Shown here one piece after another: positions 46,250 through 58,454 of a stretch of 64,000 bases of DNA; within the stretch, counting starts at the first letter, position 1; every line of letters begins with the position of its first letter. The position numbers and the translations under genes were made by a program. The notes beneath the pieces are model-generated. The model was not told the DNA's origin and searched no databases. It saw only the letters and a program-made list of their open reading frames with translations. Location: assembly GCF_001649575.2 (NCBI RefSeq), contig NC_051449.1, positions 19,545,542-19,609,541 on the forward strand, in the 5' to 3' direction. The stretch is from Kryptolebias marmoratus (lineage: Eukaryota > Chordata > Actinopteri > Cyprinodontiformes > Rivulidae).

Positions 46250-49200
46250 AAAAATGGCAAAACCATCTGTAATTGCACTTGTCTTCCAATCTAAATGTTT
46301 TTATAGCTGCAAATCTAAAGAGCGGAGACTGCATGGAGAAAAAACAGTGACTCTTAAATCTACCTTGACTTCAAATTAACAGACTACAAATTTAATCCTT
46401 AACTTTATTCTGTTTGTAAATATTTGGACTGTAACTGTATGTGTATAAATGCTTTCAAAACCTTGGTTTTGGGATTATAGGTTTGCTACAACATGAAAAA
46501 GGGAGGAAAAAAGCCAAATGGTAAGATTTGTTAGTTTAAACAGACATCAACTCATCAAGCATAGATAGAAAAACAAACCACCCGTACATAAATATATTGT
46601 TTAACACACACACCTAGTTTCTCAGAAAGCTGGATTCTGGTGTGCTGTTCATACTCTAGTGTTGCCTATTAAACATGTTGTGTGTATTTAGCAGCTTCTG
46701 TTAGTTGCCTGCAGCGTTTCACATAGTACAAATTTTGACCCTTTTGGCTTTCCATACAGTACCTCCACCTCTCGCTCCATGGCTGCCATAGCTCATCTGA
46801 AAACTTTTTAATCTGTTGACTGGAAGCAAACAGCTCCTGTGTGTCATCTGTTATTGGCATTATTGCTTTGCTAGTTGTAGAGTGCTTTAAATAGTTATTT
46901 GGTGGTGGCAATTAGCAAAGAGAACAACAACAGCAAAAAAAAAACATGTGTAAGCCCTCTTCTAAATAAGAGCAGAGTTCACTTGTGACTAACGGATTCT
47001 CTGTCTGATACCATGCGATACACCCTAACATCTGTACAGCATTTCAGTTAAAAATTAAAACAGGAAATATCTTAAACAGGTAAAAAAGATATTTAAAGGT
47101 TTTAGTTTATAGGGTTTTTGTACAGAAGTTTGAACTGGACCCACAAGCGCTCTGCTCCTTGAAATTGCACAGCATCTAGAACCAATATCATCAATAGTTG
47201 ATCCAACCTGTTTCTTAAAGAAATATACTTCATGTGAAAGACTCCATATTTTGCACACATACAAAGGCATGGTTGACGAGCCAAAAAAGATTATGCTTGT
47301 TTATGCAGCACATGCATTTCCTGATGTATTTTTTCCTTGTCCTGTTCCCCTTCACAATGGTTGACTCTGTTATGACATGAACATGGATGGTGTTTGTAGA
47401 GTCTTAGTGAGGTCTTCAGGTGTGTATGAAGAACACACTGGGCCCCTCATTATGTGTATTTGAGTATGCATAAAATTTCATAGCAAGGTTGTGGGGTTTT
47501 TGTGGGTAAAACGTGGCGTAGCATATTCACAGTACTGGCATAACTTGTTTGTCAAAAAATCTGAAGCATGTCTGACCACACTGGTATCATACCTAAGCTA
47601 CAACCCCATCACATCAGCATGAGCATGCTAGCAAGGTGTAATCTTCAAGCATGTAGTTGCGTCCTGAGTTAGTCCAAGAGAATCCTGCCTGGGTGTGGTC
47701 CAAATTTCTTGCCATAGAAATCTTAAGTGCATGTGGTAGTATTATCATGGTGAAGTGCTTCTGATGTATAGAACACGGTGAGAAGGGCTTCTCGGGTGTA
47801 GCAGCTTCATTATTGTCTAAACACCAAAGGAGGTTTTCTAAATTTGCTGGAATCCAGCCACATTCCTATAGGCCATGAAGGTTGTGCAGAGCATATCAGG
47901 GTCATCATCCAATATAAAAACATCCATCTATCCATCCTGTTCATGTTTTTAATTTTTTGTATTATGCTACCTTATACGCATAATAAAAAAAAAAAAAGTT
48001 TTCTGTTTCAAATCTGTACATGCCTCATTCTGATAAAACCAGGCGACTTGCAGAAGCTAATAATTGGCCTTTACAGGGTTACAATTTAGAGATTAAAATT
48101 AGAATGGTTCTGAAAAAATGTAATTGACTTGGTATTTCAAGAGTAAGGCTGACACTTTTTGAATGCAATTAAGGTGAAGCTAGGAATCATCTGCGGCTGT
48201 CATTAGCATGCAAACGTGACCACAAATTAAAGCCTAAATTGCTGTGTGTGCTTTAAAATGGCAGCTGTTGGCTTACACATCTGTGGTTTTTTTTTGTTTT
48301 GTTTTTTTACATCAGGGCCAAATGTGTTAACAGCTTATTTCACTTATAAATCCCTTGTTGCAGTGCTGATGCTCACCAGGTATTTTAAACTGTGTCAATA
48401 CTGTGTCACACCTTCAGGCTTTTTGGCACGCTCTGTGCCATTGTTAGGGCATGTCCAAGTGTGAAAAACCCCACAACAGCAGCTTGTTAATCACGAGTCG
48501 CCGCGTGTCGTCAAAGTCACAGAGGTGTGGAGAAAATCGAACTGATTAAATACAGAAAACATCAGACAAGTTCACATAAATTAGGATGTTTTGGTCAGAG
48601 TAAGTTCCAGGATTTTTCTCCAACTTATTTCTTATCTCAAGTGTGTTAATTGTTATAGAATGTCCCTTCCTGTGAAAGCACACTGCGCTACAGCATGAAG
48701 GATACAAATGGTCAAAGCTTAGGCTCAAGGTGGGAGGCTTTATTAGCAGCTGATATTAAATGACAAGAACAGGAAACACAGCAGATGGGCCATGACAGGT
48801 GCCAGTTTGAATTTTGGAAGAGAGAAGTGGATTTTGTGTCCATCTGCTGAGCTTGCTTTCTTAATTAAAAGCATTATTATAACGTTGATACTTTACTTGT
48901 ATATAAACAGTGTCCAGATATTTTTAGCAGTAAATTAGTCTTTTGTAAAGAATGTTTTCATGATTGCTCAGATTCATCTAAGTCTTACAACTTGCATACA
49001 TTCTGCTTTGTTGGTACTGCATCATGGCATAAAATGAGTACAAGTACCAGTCTCAAAAGTAGTAAAGGGTTCCTTGAAAGTTTGAGATGCAAATTTGCCA
49101 CAAATGTTGAGTATGTAAACTTCATTTCAAATTAGCAAAAGTTGGGACAGTATAAAGATATTTTAAAGAAGTGGCAGCAATTCTTACATTTATTTTGACT

Positions 49201-49450
49201 TATACTTCATTAAAGATGATATCAACCAAAAATATTTCATGTTTTGTCCAGTCAACTATTATCTAATTAAGGGAAAAAACATAAATTTCTGCAATTTAGG
49301 CAGCCAACAACAATAAAAGCAAAAAAAGTAGATTCTTTTTTAAAACTTATCCTGAGAACTAAACATGTTGTACAAAAATTTAAAAAGCAAAGAAAATCAA
49401 ACAAAGTATCACCTGGTGGTTTATATGACAACCTTTTAAACAAAAATCTC
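46250..49450. other. No gene or dated repeat recognised
   Basis: About 3.2 kb of AT-rich sequence. Only short shadow frames occur, with A/T homopolymer runs (e.g. 47985-47997). Confidence 0.5.
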
Positions 49451-49454
49451 ATGT

Positions 49455-49750
49455 TAGTGCTCATGTATGTGTTGAGAATGATTCAGTTACTACCACTCCA
49501 CATTTTAGCTCAACATTTGCCAAATTGATTGAGTTATAACTGTTTGTGTTTTCTTAGGTTAATTAGCTGTAACAGCCATGTTGAATCAACTTGACTTCAA
49601 AGGTTTATCGGTTTTAAATGTACATCTCATGATTATTTTCTAAAAAAAAAATCTGTCCTCCAGTTTGATATTTTTCTAACAGATAGACAAATAAAATACG
49701 CACACACAGGGAATTACATGATTCGTCACCTTTTAATAGTTGGATCCAGC
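49455..49750 (+). repeat. Family A repeat, copy 9
   Basis: Contains CAGTTACTACCACTCCACAT, TTAGCTCAACATTTGCC, AACAGCCATGTTGAATCAAC, AATGTACATCTCATGATTAT and GGGAATTACATGATTCGTCA. Confidence 0.85.
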
Positions 49751-49774
49751 AACAGTTTAGAAAAAACAAAGCTC

Positions 49775-50192
49775 TATCGGTGCATTTGTACCCGGATGTT
49801 GGAATTTCTGAGTTCCAAATTAGGAAAAATCAACTGGAATCCACTCCTAAGGTGGAATTTAGACTTAGAAACTGGAGATTCATGACCAGCCCCAACCACA
49901 AAATTCAGTATGGCTGACTTGTGCTTTAAAATTTGTGTGATAAACAGTTTATTTTCCCATCTGTCAGTTTGTATCTCAGTAGTCCACTCACACACAGCAA
50001 AACCTCTATTAGACAACACGTTGCCACAGTTTAAATGCACAGGTTGCAGAGAAATCCATTGTTATCTAGTTGGATTGCTAATGATAGTTAGCCTAGTAAC
50101 TGAGCACAACTAGCAGATCCTACTGGTTTTCCAACTTTCAATTGGAATATGGGTAAATGGGGTCTGACTTTATTCCCAGATATAAGGGCCAA
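49775..50192 (+). repeat. Family C interspersed repeat
   Basis: Shares its ends with the interrupted copy at 24900-25830: TGTTGGAATTTCTGAGTTCC at the left, and CCTAGTAACTGAGCACAACT and TTTCAATTGGAATATG at the right. The short palindrome TTGGAATTTCTGAGTTCCAA may be part of a terminal structure. The class is unknown. A solo LTR abuts its right side. Confidence 0.6.
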
Positions 50193-50197
50193 CTTTG

Positions 50198-50621
50198 TGT
50201 AAGGATTTGGGTTTTGTTTTGTTTCTTGGTTTATTTGGTTATTATGTGTTCTGTCATGTTATAGTTGTGTCTTGTCATCATTCTCTTCTTGCCCTCAGTC
50301 TGCTTCTGTTTATCTGCCACGCCCATTTCCACCTGTCCACTATCTTCATCACTCATCTGTGCCCACTTACCTCATTATCCTCTGCTTTAAAACCTGGTCA
50401 TTTTCTCCTCTCCCCTGCAGGTTCATTGTTGTGTTGTTGTATGGTCCATGTTTCCAGCTTGCCTTGCCTTACCTTGCCTTATCATTTTTGGATTTTTGTT
50501 ATAGTTTGTTTTGCTGCCACGTCAGCCTTTTGTTTTCTAGTTTTGTTAATTTGAATAAATTCAGTTTCTTTAATCATGAGTCTGCGTATTGGGTTTGCCA
50601 CGCTTTCCCCACGTCATGACA
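50198..50621 (+). mobile_element. Solo LTR with 5-bp target duplication
   Basis: The element begins TGTAAGGATTTGGG and ends CCCACGTCATGACA, so it has TG..CA ends extended to TGT..ACA. It is flanked on both sides by CTTTG (50193-50197 and 50622-50626). Its length is 424 bp. Internally it is pyrimidine-rich, with a TATA-like TTTAAAA near 50385 and AATAAA near 50554, fitting the U3-R-U5 order of an LTR. A 5-bp duplication suits Ty3/Gypsy or ERV-type integration. No internal retroelement sequence remains. The open frames at 50195-50619 are translations of the LTR. Confidence 0.8.
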
Positions 50622-50971
50622 CTTTGAAGGTAAATGAAACACAGCATTACGTACACACACTCAGGCACAGGAAAATCAACAGAACTCAGGTGTTGACTAA
50701 AAGTCAAACCAGTTGAAATGTAGAAAGGAAATCGTTTTACAAGATAAAACAGGAAACAGTGTAATCATAAGACTAGAACTCAAAACCCAAACCTCATGAA
50801 AGTAACTCATGTAAACTCATGAAGATGTGAGATGTCTTTTATCAAGCAAGCACCTTCAGTCACACAGCAACTTCTTCAGGGAATCATCCAAATGCAGGAG
50901 CTTGTTTATGTCTACTTTATCCAAAAACATTTCTATTTTAGCAAATGTACTGGATATTTGAAAATCCCACA

Positions 50972-50999
<28 letters not shown>
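50972..50999. repeat. (AC)14 microsatellite
   Basis: Perfect AC tract of 28 bases. Confidence 0.97.
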
Positions 51000-51003
<4 letters not shown>

Positions 51004-53085
51004 TCCACCCACACAACTCTGTGATCAACTTGTCACATGGGCCCACTGACAGAGACCGTGTGACAGGGTGTCATTTACCGTGTCAGGAAAAAACACAAAA
51101 GGGGGTAATTGAGGGGTTAGTGGAGGAAACAAAGTTTGCAGGTGTCAGCGTAACTTTGTCTGCCATCTCAAGACTCTGATGAATTTATTCATGGGTGGGT
51201 GAGGCTGCCAAGTCAAGGACAAACGCCATATAATTACCCCATAAATTTAGGAAGTGATTAATTCTAAATTCTAGCTATTTAATTAAAATATGCAAATAGG
51301 CAGCCATTGCCTTAACATGCGACGCACTTAACAAAGTTTCACTGGAGTTCTTTTGAATGTTAGTTGGCTAAAATGGAGGCATTAAAACACAGACAAAAAC
51401 ACACAGACACACTACATCTGTCACGTTTTTACTGCTGTGCATCACTGATTTACTGAGCACATTCAGGCCCCAACAGTGGTGGCTCAAGCAAGCCGACTTC
51501 TTTAATGCAGAAGAAGAGCCATTACAGATATAATTGGATTTCATTTCAACCATGTGAGAAGAAGAAGAAAAAAAGGAGACTTGTCACCACCCTGGAGAAA
51601 ATGGAGCCAAAATACAGTCATTGTATTTACTGCAGTGCATAGAGAGGGGTGTGTTTGTGCATGGGTGTGCGCTTCACATTGTGTGTTTCTTCTGCATGTG
51701 AGATTATCTTTTTCAAGGGTGTCAGTGTGGGTGTGTATTGCACCAGCTTGAAATCCCAAGGCATATACATACATACACAAGTGCAAAATGAATCCAAACA
51801 GGACAAAAAAGAGAGGAGAAACAAACGAGGTTTCCCTGATGCTTTTTAGAGCAATGCATCAAAGAAAAACTGACTGCAGGCAACACTTTCAGGAATAGAG
51901 AGAACCACAGCTTCAAGTTAAACCTGTAAAGTTTTGGAAATAAACTCCTGTTTTGTATGTCCAACTCAGCAGATGGGATGTCCAGTTTGACCCCAAAAGT
52001 CTTAAATCAAACAAAAAGAGAGACAGAGAGAATTGGCATGCATTTCTAACACACATTGTTTGATGGGATAGTTCGATTATTTTGAAATGATGTTCTATCA
52101 AACAGTATCTTATCAGCTTGACAGTCAGAGAGAATGGAGTTTGAAAAAACAGGAAGAATGTCTAGTACAGAAGCCAGGGTAATGGCTGTGTGCTTTTTTT
52201 ATGAATGGGGTTTTTATTAGGGCACACTTTATGATGAACTGCAGAGTCTGCTGCAAAGGTAACAGGAGGACACAGCCATCTGATCAATGGAGCAGGTGGA
52301 GCAACGGCATCCTCACATTTTAAACTGGGGGCACAGACCTACGGTTTTGCTCCTTGAAAAAAAACAAAAAAACATTCACTTGGCATTCAAGATAAATGCT
52401 TGCAGTCTTTATCAAATTTAATTTTTAATTTTTTATAATTTTTTAAAAAATGTTATATTATAAATTAGCAATTTTTTGTTGTTTTTGAATCCATATTTGA
52501 ATGTTGTGGTGGTTGAAGGTTTAACATATATAGTGTGAGCCAGTAAAAGCCATTTATCTACATCGGCAAACACAGCAGAGTGTATTGGTTCAACAGCAAA
52601 GTGCATTTGTACAATTTAAACAGACATTTTTAAAATGCAATCATTTTGTGCACAAGACCTCCTGGCTCATCGCACTATTGGTCAATAGCACAGTTGAACT
52701 TATAGTAGTACATGCAGTCTTGGAAAAAACTTTAAGGGCGCACTGGAGCACAAAATACTTTAAGAAAAAGTGCCACCGCAAAGCTATACTCTGATGACTC
52801 TTGAACATCTTTGCAACCAGCTGTGGTCAAAAATAGGCATAAAATAATAACTGAGAAACAAACCAAAAAAAATAATGGACTTACAGAAAATCTAAATAAA
52901 AAAAACGAATAAATACTTGTCTGTGTGTGTTTTTGAGAGGAGTATAGGATGGGATGGTTGATGAGCTAAGATGGTAAATGTTGCTTCATGGTACTCAGAT
53001 TGAAGTGTCTTTTAGAAGAGAGAGTGGAAAGTAGGGCTCCTCAGTCAAGAGAAAAGGAGGGAGCCGGCAACCATTAGATTTTTTC
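51000..53085. other. No gene recognised
   Basis: AT-rich DNA, extremely so near 52420-52475. No exons or dated repeats. Confidence 0.5.
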
Positions 53086-53089
53086 CTAT

Positions 53090-53560
53090 CAAGAGCATCC
53101 AAATGCCTTCTGATCCCCCCACCCCCTTCGCCGTGCTGACAGGCACACGTACACCATCTCACTCCCGTGCGCACACAGACAAATGTGTGCAGCTGCTGCC
53201 CACCTATTTGCTTCAGACTGACACATTTATTTAACCACTCACATGTACTTAACATGACACAAACACACGCGCAACATGCAAATGGAGGCACACTGACACA
53301 CAGCCAGGTTTGCCGCTCACAGCTCCACGTTTGCAGGCCAGCTGTGAGTTATCCACTGGGGGGGATGTTAGCGTTTAACTGGTGCAGAGACCCACATCTT
53401 TGATCGTAAAGCAGGAGTTCGTTCAGCAAGACGTTAACTGCGCGTTATTTAAAAACTAGAGGCCAATTTGGATAAACAAACACCATCACAGAGGCTCATT
53501 TTCAGACATCTGGAGTCTGCGTATCGCTCCCCTCCCACTGCAGCTTTATCTCCATCGTAA
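53090..53560. promoter_or_regulatory. Mixed-composition block, weak regulatory candidate
   Basis: GC-richer than its flanks, with CA-rich words and GCGCGTTATTTAAAAACTAG-like transitions. No frame looks coding; listed only because composition stands out. Confidence 0.15.
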
Positions 53561-53564
53561 ACAT

Positions 53565-54260
53565 GCCAACCTATTGTTAAGAGAGTTTCTATCTGGCAGA
53601 ATATACAGCTTGACAATATGCAGAAATGATAATAAGGCTCCTCTTCAGATATTTCGAAGCTCTGACCCAGTTTTGATTTGTTCTACAGGGGGTGTTACTG
53701 CAATACATTGCTTCACAGAGCAACTTTAAAGCCTAACACAGAGGGAATCTGTTGAAGAATTACACCACAAAAACTTCCCTGGTTAAATAAATTATTTTTA
53801 AATTATGCAAAGTTCAACTTCAACAATTATCAGTCCCTAAAAACATGTTCCTAAAAAAGTCATGTGTTTCAATATTTTTTGTGTTTAAAAAGAAAAGAAA
53901 CTGAAACATCTCTGTCATAACCTTAAGATGGACTCAGTGCCATGTTAAGGTTATGAAAGCGAGCAAACTCGCATGAAAGACTTGGCAGTTGTTTTACTGA
54001 GATCACGGCACTGACCACCAAGCTACTGCAGCTGTTCCTCACATCTTTTTGTGCAACCAGTAAATTTTGTCAGAAAGCTTAGCACCAGAAAGTGATTTTC
54101 AAGAGGAGGGGCTAATTATGCAAGGTCACAAGTGGAAGTATAAGTTGTTTTTTTTTTGTTTGTTTTTTCTGCTCCTGGTGGAAGGCGGACGTGTTTCTTT
54201 TCTCTCTGTCTCCTCGTGCCTGAGAACATCTGTGAATGTCATTCATGGACTTTTCTACAA
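53565..54260. other. No gene recognised
   Basis: AT-rich sequence running into a CA tract and an assembly gap. Confidence 0.5.
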
Positions 54261-54278
54261 ACACACACAAACACACAC

Positions 54279-54722
54279 NNNNNNNNNNNNNNNNNNNNNN
54301 NNNNNNNNNNNNNNNNNNNNNNNNNNNNNNNNNNNNNNNNNNNNNNNNNNNNNNNNNNNNNNNNNNNNNNNNNNNNNNNNNNNNNNNNNNNNNNNNNNNN
54401 NNNNNNNNNNNNNNNNNNNNNNNNNNNNNNNNNNNNNNNNNNNNNNNNNNNNNNNNNNNNNNNNNNNNNNNNNNNNNNNNNNNNNNNNNNNNNNNNNNNN
54501 NNNNNNNNNNNNNNNNNNNNNNNNNNNNNNNNNNNNNNNNNNNNNNNNNNNNNNNNNNNNNNNNNNNNNNNNNNNNNNNNNNNNNNNNNNNNNNNNNNNN
54601 NNNNNNNNNNNNNNNNNNNNNNNNNNNNNNNNNNNNNNNNNNNNNNNNNNNNNNNNNNNNNNNNNNNNNNNNNNNNNNNNNNNNNNNNNNNNNNNNNNNN
54701 NNNNNNNNNNNNNNNNNNNNNN
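54279..54722. other. Assembly gap
   Basis: 444 N, entered from a CA-rich tract (54261-54278). All reading frames that cross it are artefacts. Confidence 0.99.
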
Positions 54723-54898
54723 GTTTAGTAATATCATGTTTTAGTAGTTTAGATGTCCTGTACCTTTGTCATGTTTTAGCTTAGTTATCTTGTCATGTTC
54801 TGTAACTCTGTCTGTAATTTTGTTCTTGTGTTGTAAAGCACTTTGAGTCGCCTCGTGCTGAAAAGTGCTATATAAATAAATGTACCTACCTACCTACC
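54723..54898 (+). mobile_element. 3' end of a LINE/SINE-type retroposon with TACC tail
   Basis: AAAGCACTTTGAGTCGCC, then GTGCTGAAAAGTGC and TATATAAATAAATG, ends in four tandem TACC units (54883-54898). AGCACTTT and AAAAGTGCT pair as a stem-loop. This tail, ending in a short tandem repeat, is familiar from fish non-LTR retroposons. The body is lost in, or beyond, the adjacent gap. Confidence 0.75.
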
Positions 54899-55014
54899 AA
54901 CGGTAATTCTTCTGTGATGCCAACGCCAACAAATCCGGAAAACATTTGTAATTCCCACTGGAAAAACCAAACTCCAATACATTTAAACCAGCATTTCTTG
55001 AAGGTATGCATATC

Positions 55015-55262
55015 TGGCAAGCCAGAGTTTTAAACAAAGATCTTGCACAACCCAAATAGTATGTGTTTGGAAAGACTCCCAGCCACCAACACAACAATAT
55101 CTGTAAGACTGAGTTATAGCCATTTTTGTGGCACAAGCTGTGATAGCCACCTTGAATCAAGTTGAATCCAAAAGTTCTTCACTTCTAGATACACATTCAG
55201 TGCTTAGTTTCTGAGAGTTTCATTAAAGTCCATCCAGCGATTTATGAGATATCTTGCTAACA
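55015..55262 (+). repeat. Family A repeat, copy 10
   Basis: Contains TTTTAAACAAAGATCTTGCA, ACTGAGTTATAGCCATTTTT, TAGCCACCTTGAATCAAGTT, TTTCATTAAAGTCCATCCAG and GAGATATCTTGCTAACA. Confidence 0.9.
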
Positions 55263-55279
55263 TTTAGAAAAGGTTGACT

Positions 55280-55605
55280 CTAGCAGCTAATGGCTAAATT
55301 TTAAACAAGGATCTTGTGAGATCTGTTAGCACTTTAAGTATGTGATGGGAACTACTCCCAGGTACAACTACACTAAGCTTTAGCTAAAAATCTGTTATAG
55401 CTATAGCTATTTTCGTGTTTGCTAAAGTTGAGTAGCTTGTGGCAGCCATCTTGAAGTGGGTGACTCCTAAAGTTAAGCAGCTTCCATCAAATGATACATA
55501 AAATTATTTAGCTAAACAAAACAGACTAATGAACTTACACAAACACATCCAGGCAGACAATTATATTACTGCCTGGTTTTCATGACAATAGAGGATAATA
55601 ATGAT
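55280..55605 (+). repeat. Family A repeat, copy 11
   Basis: In tandem with copy 10: TTTTAAACAAGGATCTTGTG, ACTACTCCCAGGTACAACTA, GGCAGCCATCTTGAAGTGGG, and a degraded terminal stem CTGCCTGG ... AGAGGATAATAAT. Confidence 0.85.
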
Positions 55606-55825
55606 TTTTGATGCAAACTTAGGCACTGAGTGCAAGACACAGGAGATTTTTGCTTGCACTCATTTCATATTCATTGGGATCCAGCGAGCCTGCTGCTTGT
55701 GTTTTAACAACTTGTGAAGTCTGCACCTGTAAGATTTAACACCTGAGTACAAAAACAGCTGTTATGGGCTAAAGAAAATACATTAAAACAAAAAATGGGG
55801 TGGTTGTTCAAACTATGTGCTTAGA

Positions 55826-56480
55826 TGTTTTAGGCCTTGTTTACATGAACATGAAATGAAAATGTTGTAGATTTCCCAGTGTTGATTGGGGAAAAGTTGT
55901 ACGTTTACACGATTATGCTGTCCTCCTTGAATATGCTGTACTTTCCATATCAGGTAGTGCTGTGATTTTAAAATTTCAACGACTCGTGCATGCATGCAGA
56001 CACTTCAGTCTCTCGAGCATCAAAACAGTTCCATCCAAAATGGTGAATGCACGTATTGTTTAAACCGACAGTGAGGTTGGATTGCTGCTACATGGTGAAA
56101 AGGGTGAGTAACACAAACAGCACTCTGCTATCCGTCATTGTTACTGTTGGTCATCGACTCGCCCAAGCACAGAAAAACTATTGACTCCAGCCATCTGTAA
56201 TGAGGATGTGCCATTTCACCCCGATGCCAGGCTTTTCCAAAAACTTCCTCTCTGAGGCCCTGTTTACACTAGAATGATCTTTGGAAATGTTAGGGTTTTT
56301 TCAACGTTTATTGAGGCAAATCAACAAGAAAAAAAAAGCGTAGATGTCAGAGAATTCAATTGCTGTTGTCGTGTACACGAGCGACTGAAACGCAACAGAA
56401 AAGTTATGGTTTTAACTTTTGTGTTTTGCTTTTATATGAATAAAAACCATCTGGATGATGAAAAAAGTGAGTAGAAAAAG
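55826..56480. repeat. Fish 'GGCC.TGTTTACA' repeat remnants
   Basis: Two related starts, GGCCTTGTTTACATGAAC at about 55833 and GGCCCTGTTTACACTAGAAT at about 56258, are each followed by T/A-rich sequence with ACGTTTACACG- or GTGTACACG-like words. They look like degraded copies of one DNA-transposon-derived family. Ends and class are unresolved. Confidence 0.4.
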
Positions 56481-56489
56481 GCAGAGATA

Positions 56490-58125
56490 GTTGGCAAGGA
56501 AAAATAAACCAATAAAGGTGTGAATAATTTGCTAACTGCACTCCCTCTCGTGTACCATAGCATGACGTGAGGCTCCAGCCACTCAGTGAAGAATGAGGCA
56601 GATGTGGCATGGTGTAAGAGAAGAACTCAAATGTCAGGACAGTAACGGCAGCCTGTTATATTAATCATTGTCAGGGGCCTCCTCAAGACTCCCAACATCC
56701 TTGGGGAGGAGTGTCATGAAAAATATCACAGTGAAGAAAACTGTGTGTAGCAATGCAGCATGAAAAATGCCCTCCATCTGCAGTGACTCAGCCAGTGAAT
56801 CCAAGGTAAAGAGGAATATGTTTGTCTTCTCTCCTCTCTGCTCCCTGTTATCTTTCCGCGTCTGCCTCCACATACGCATCAGTACACACCCTCCGTCGCC
56901 ACACGCACACAGTCTCAGAGAAAAGGAGAGAAGACGGAAAGGACATTATCAAGGCCTGCTTTCATTCATCAGGTCCTGTGTGCATACGATTTCAGTCATT
57001 ATCCTCAAATAGACATATGAATTCATATGAGCTTGCTCAAACAATCACCACTGTCTTTCCTTTTCTAAATCAAACAGCAGATGCCTGCGTTTTCTTCTTC
57101 TCCCCCCCATCCCCACCCCACAATTGGCTAATCTTTTAATTCTACATTCCCTGGGTAAGACAGACAATGAGGACGATGAGCTTCAACGTTAAAACCCCTG
57201 GCTATTGGATCTACGTGTTGAGGCTGCCTATTGTTACGGGGCTTTCTAATGTAAATAGGCTGTGTAAACAACAATCACTACATGCTACTGCCCTAGATAG
57301 ATACTACCTTCATTGCAACACCATTAAGCACTAAGACATATTTATGCACGACTGAGTACACTCGTGTTCACGCTCAGCAGCAGAGCATAGTGGTGATAGC
57401 ACATGCTTCCGAAAGCACGAGCTCTCATTAGAAACAGCCTACTCTGTTGTTACTACAACTAGAACCGTCTTCACAGCCAGATGCAGAAGAATAAATTCAC
57501 CAACTTCTTTCAGCGCTTGACAAAACTTGTCAGCGAAGGTGTGACAATAAATCTTTCATAAAACCCCTCCGATTTAATGAGCAGTGAAATGAATCGAATT
57601 GTAGTTTTGGGCATGTTTATTTACAGAATTTATTGCCTTTGCGTGAGTGCACACCACGCAGAGATAAACCTGCTGATTTGAGATTTTCTGTCAGATGCAC
57701 CTGCATTTCTAGGAGTGACTACTTATTTGTGGTTCCTATTGAGTCAAAAAATCCTGCAGTCAAGAAATTTCCAGATGCCTTTAAAGCTTATCAGCAGTTG
57801 CTTGGAGTTCGATAAAGTTTGGTCGGGTTTTGGTCTACTTTGAGTCCAGTTGCTGACATGGCGTGTTTACCTTCAGAGGTTGAAACATAATTCAGATATA
57901 ATCCAGGATAACAACTGCCTATAACAACTGAAAGATAATCCTGTCAAAGTTTGTGCCACTTTATATTACCATACATATTGAGACACATAAACACCTAACA
58001 CTAACATTAAGATAAGTTTTTCACATGTCTAAGATTTAGCCTCACTCTCCACTACACACTCATTAAAGATGGCAAGATAGCGACCTATTGCTAAGTGGTC
58101 GTTTTGTGTTCTGCATTATACATGA
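56490..58125. other. No gene recognised
   Basis: Mixed sequence. The part at 56640-57000 is somewhat GC-richer, with overlapping non-coding frames on both strands. No exon support. Confidence 0.45.
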
Positions 58126-58134
58126 GATGCAGAG

Positions 58135-58444
58135 CAGGGTTTCCCAAACTTTTCATCTCCTGGCCCACAAAATAGGACTGGCAGAGGCTTGGGGCCCTGA
58201 CAATCTTTAATTAAAGACTACAAGTATTGCAAATAGGCAAATTAAATAAGAACACAATGAACACAAAACAAACAGCCGCAACAACTATTCCTATTTAAAC
58301 CTATTTATAACCACTGTTTTTTACTTTTTCTTTAACAAACATGACAGAGATATGCTATTAACAACCACAAGGTATCCCCCCCTCCTCCTACACACACACA
58401 CACGATCCACATTGAGGTGCATACATCAGCTGTGAGAAACACTG
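58135..58444. mobile_element. Non-autonomous hAT-like element with 8-bp target duplication
   Basis: The left end is CAGGGTTTCCCA; the right end on the minus strand is CAGTGTTTCTCA (10 of 12 identical), typical of hAT termini. The flanks are ATGCAGAG (58127-58134) and ATGTAGAG (58445-58452), an 8-bp duplication with one change. The 310-bp interior is AT-rich with a short CA tract and no coding capacity. Confidence 0.8.
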
Positions 58445-58454
58445 ATGTAGAGTG

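Noticed and set aside
50195..50619. Two 115-119-codon hydrophobic frames that look like membrane proteins
   Set aside because: They translate the pyrimidine-rich solo LTR; T-rich DNA gives Leu/Phe/Ser-rich hydrophobic frames.
54067..54784. Long frames across the second gap
   Set aside because: N-derived; the remaining residues are CA-repeat and low-complexity translation.
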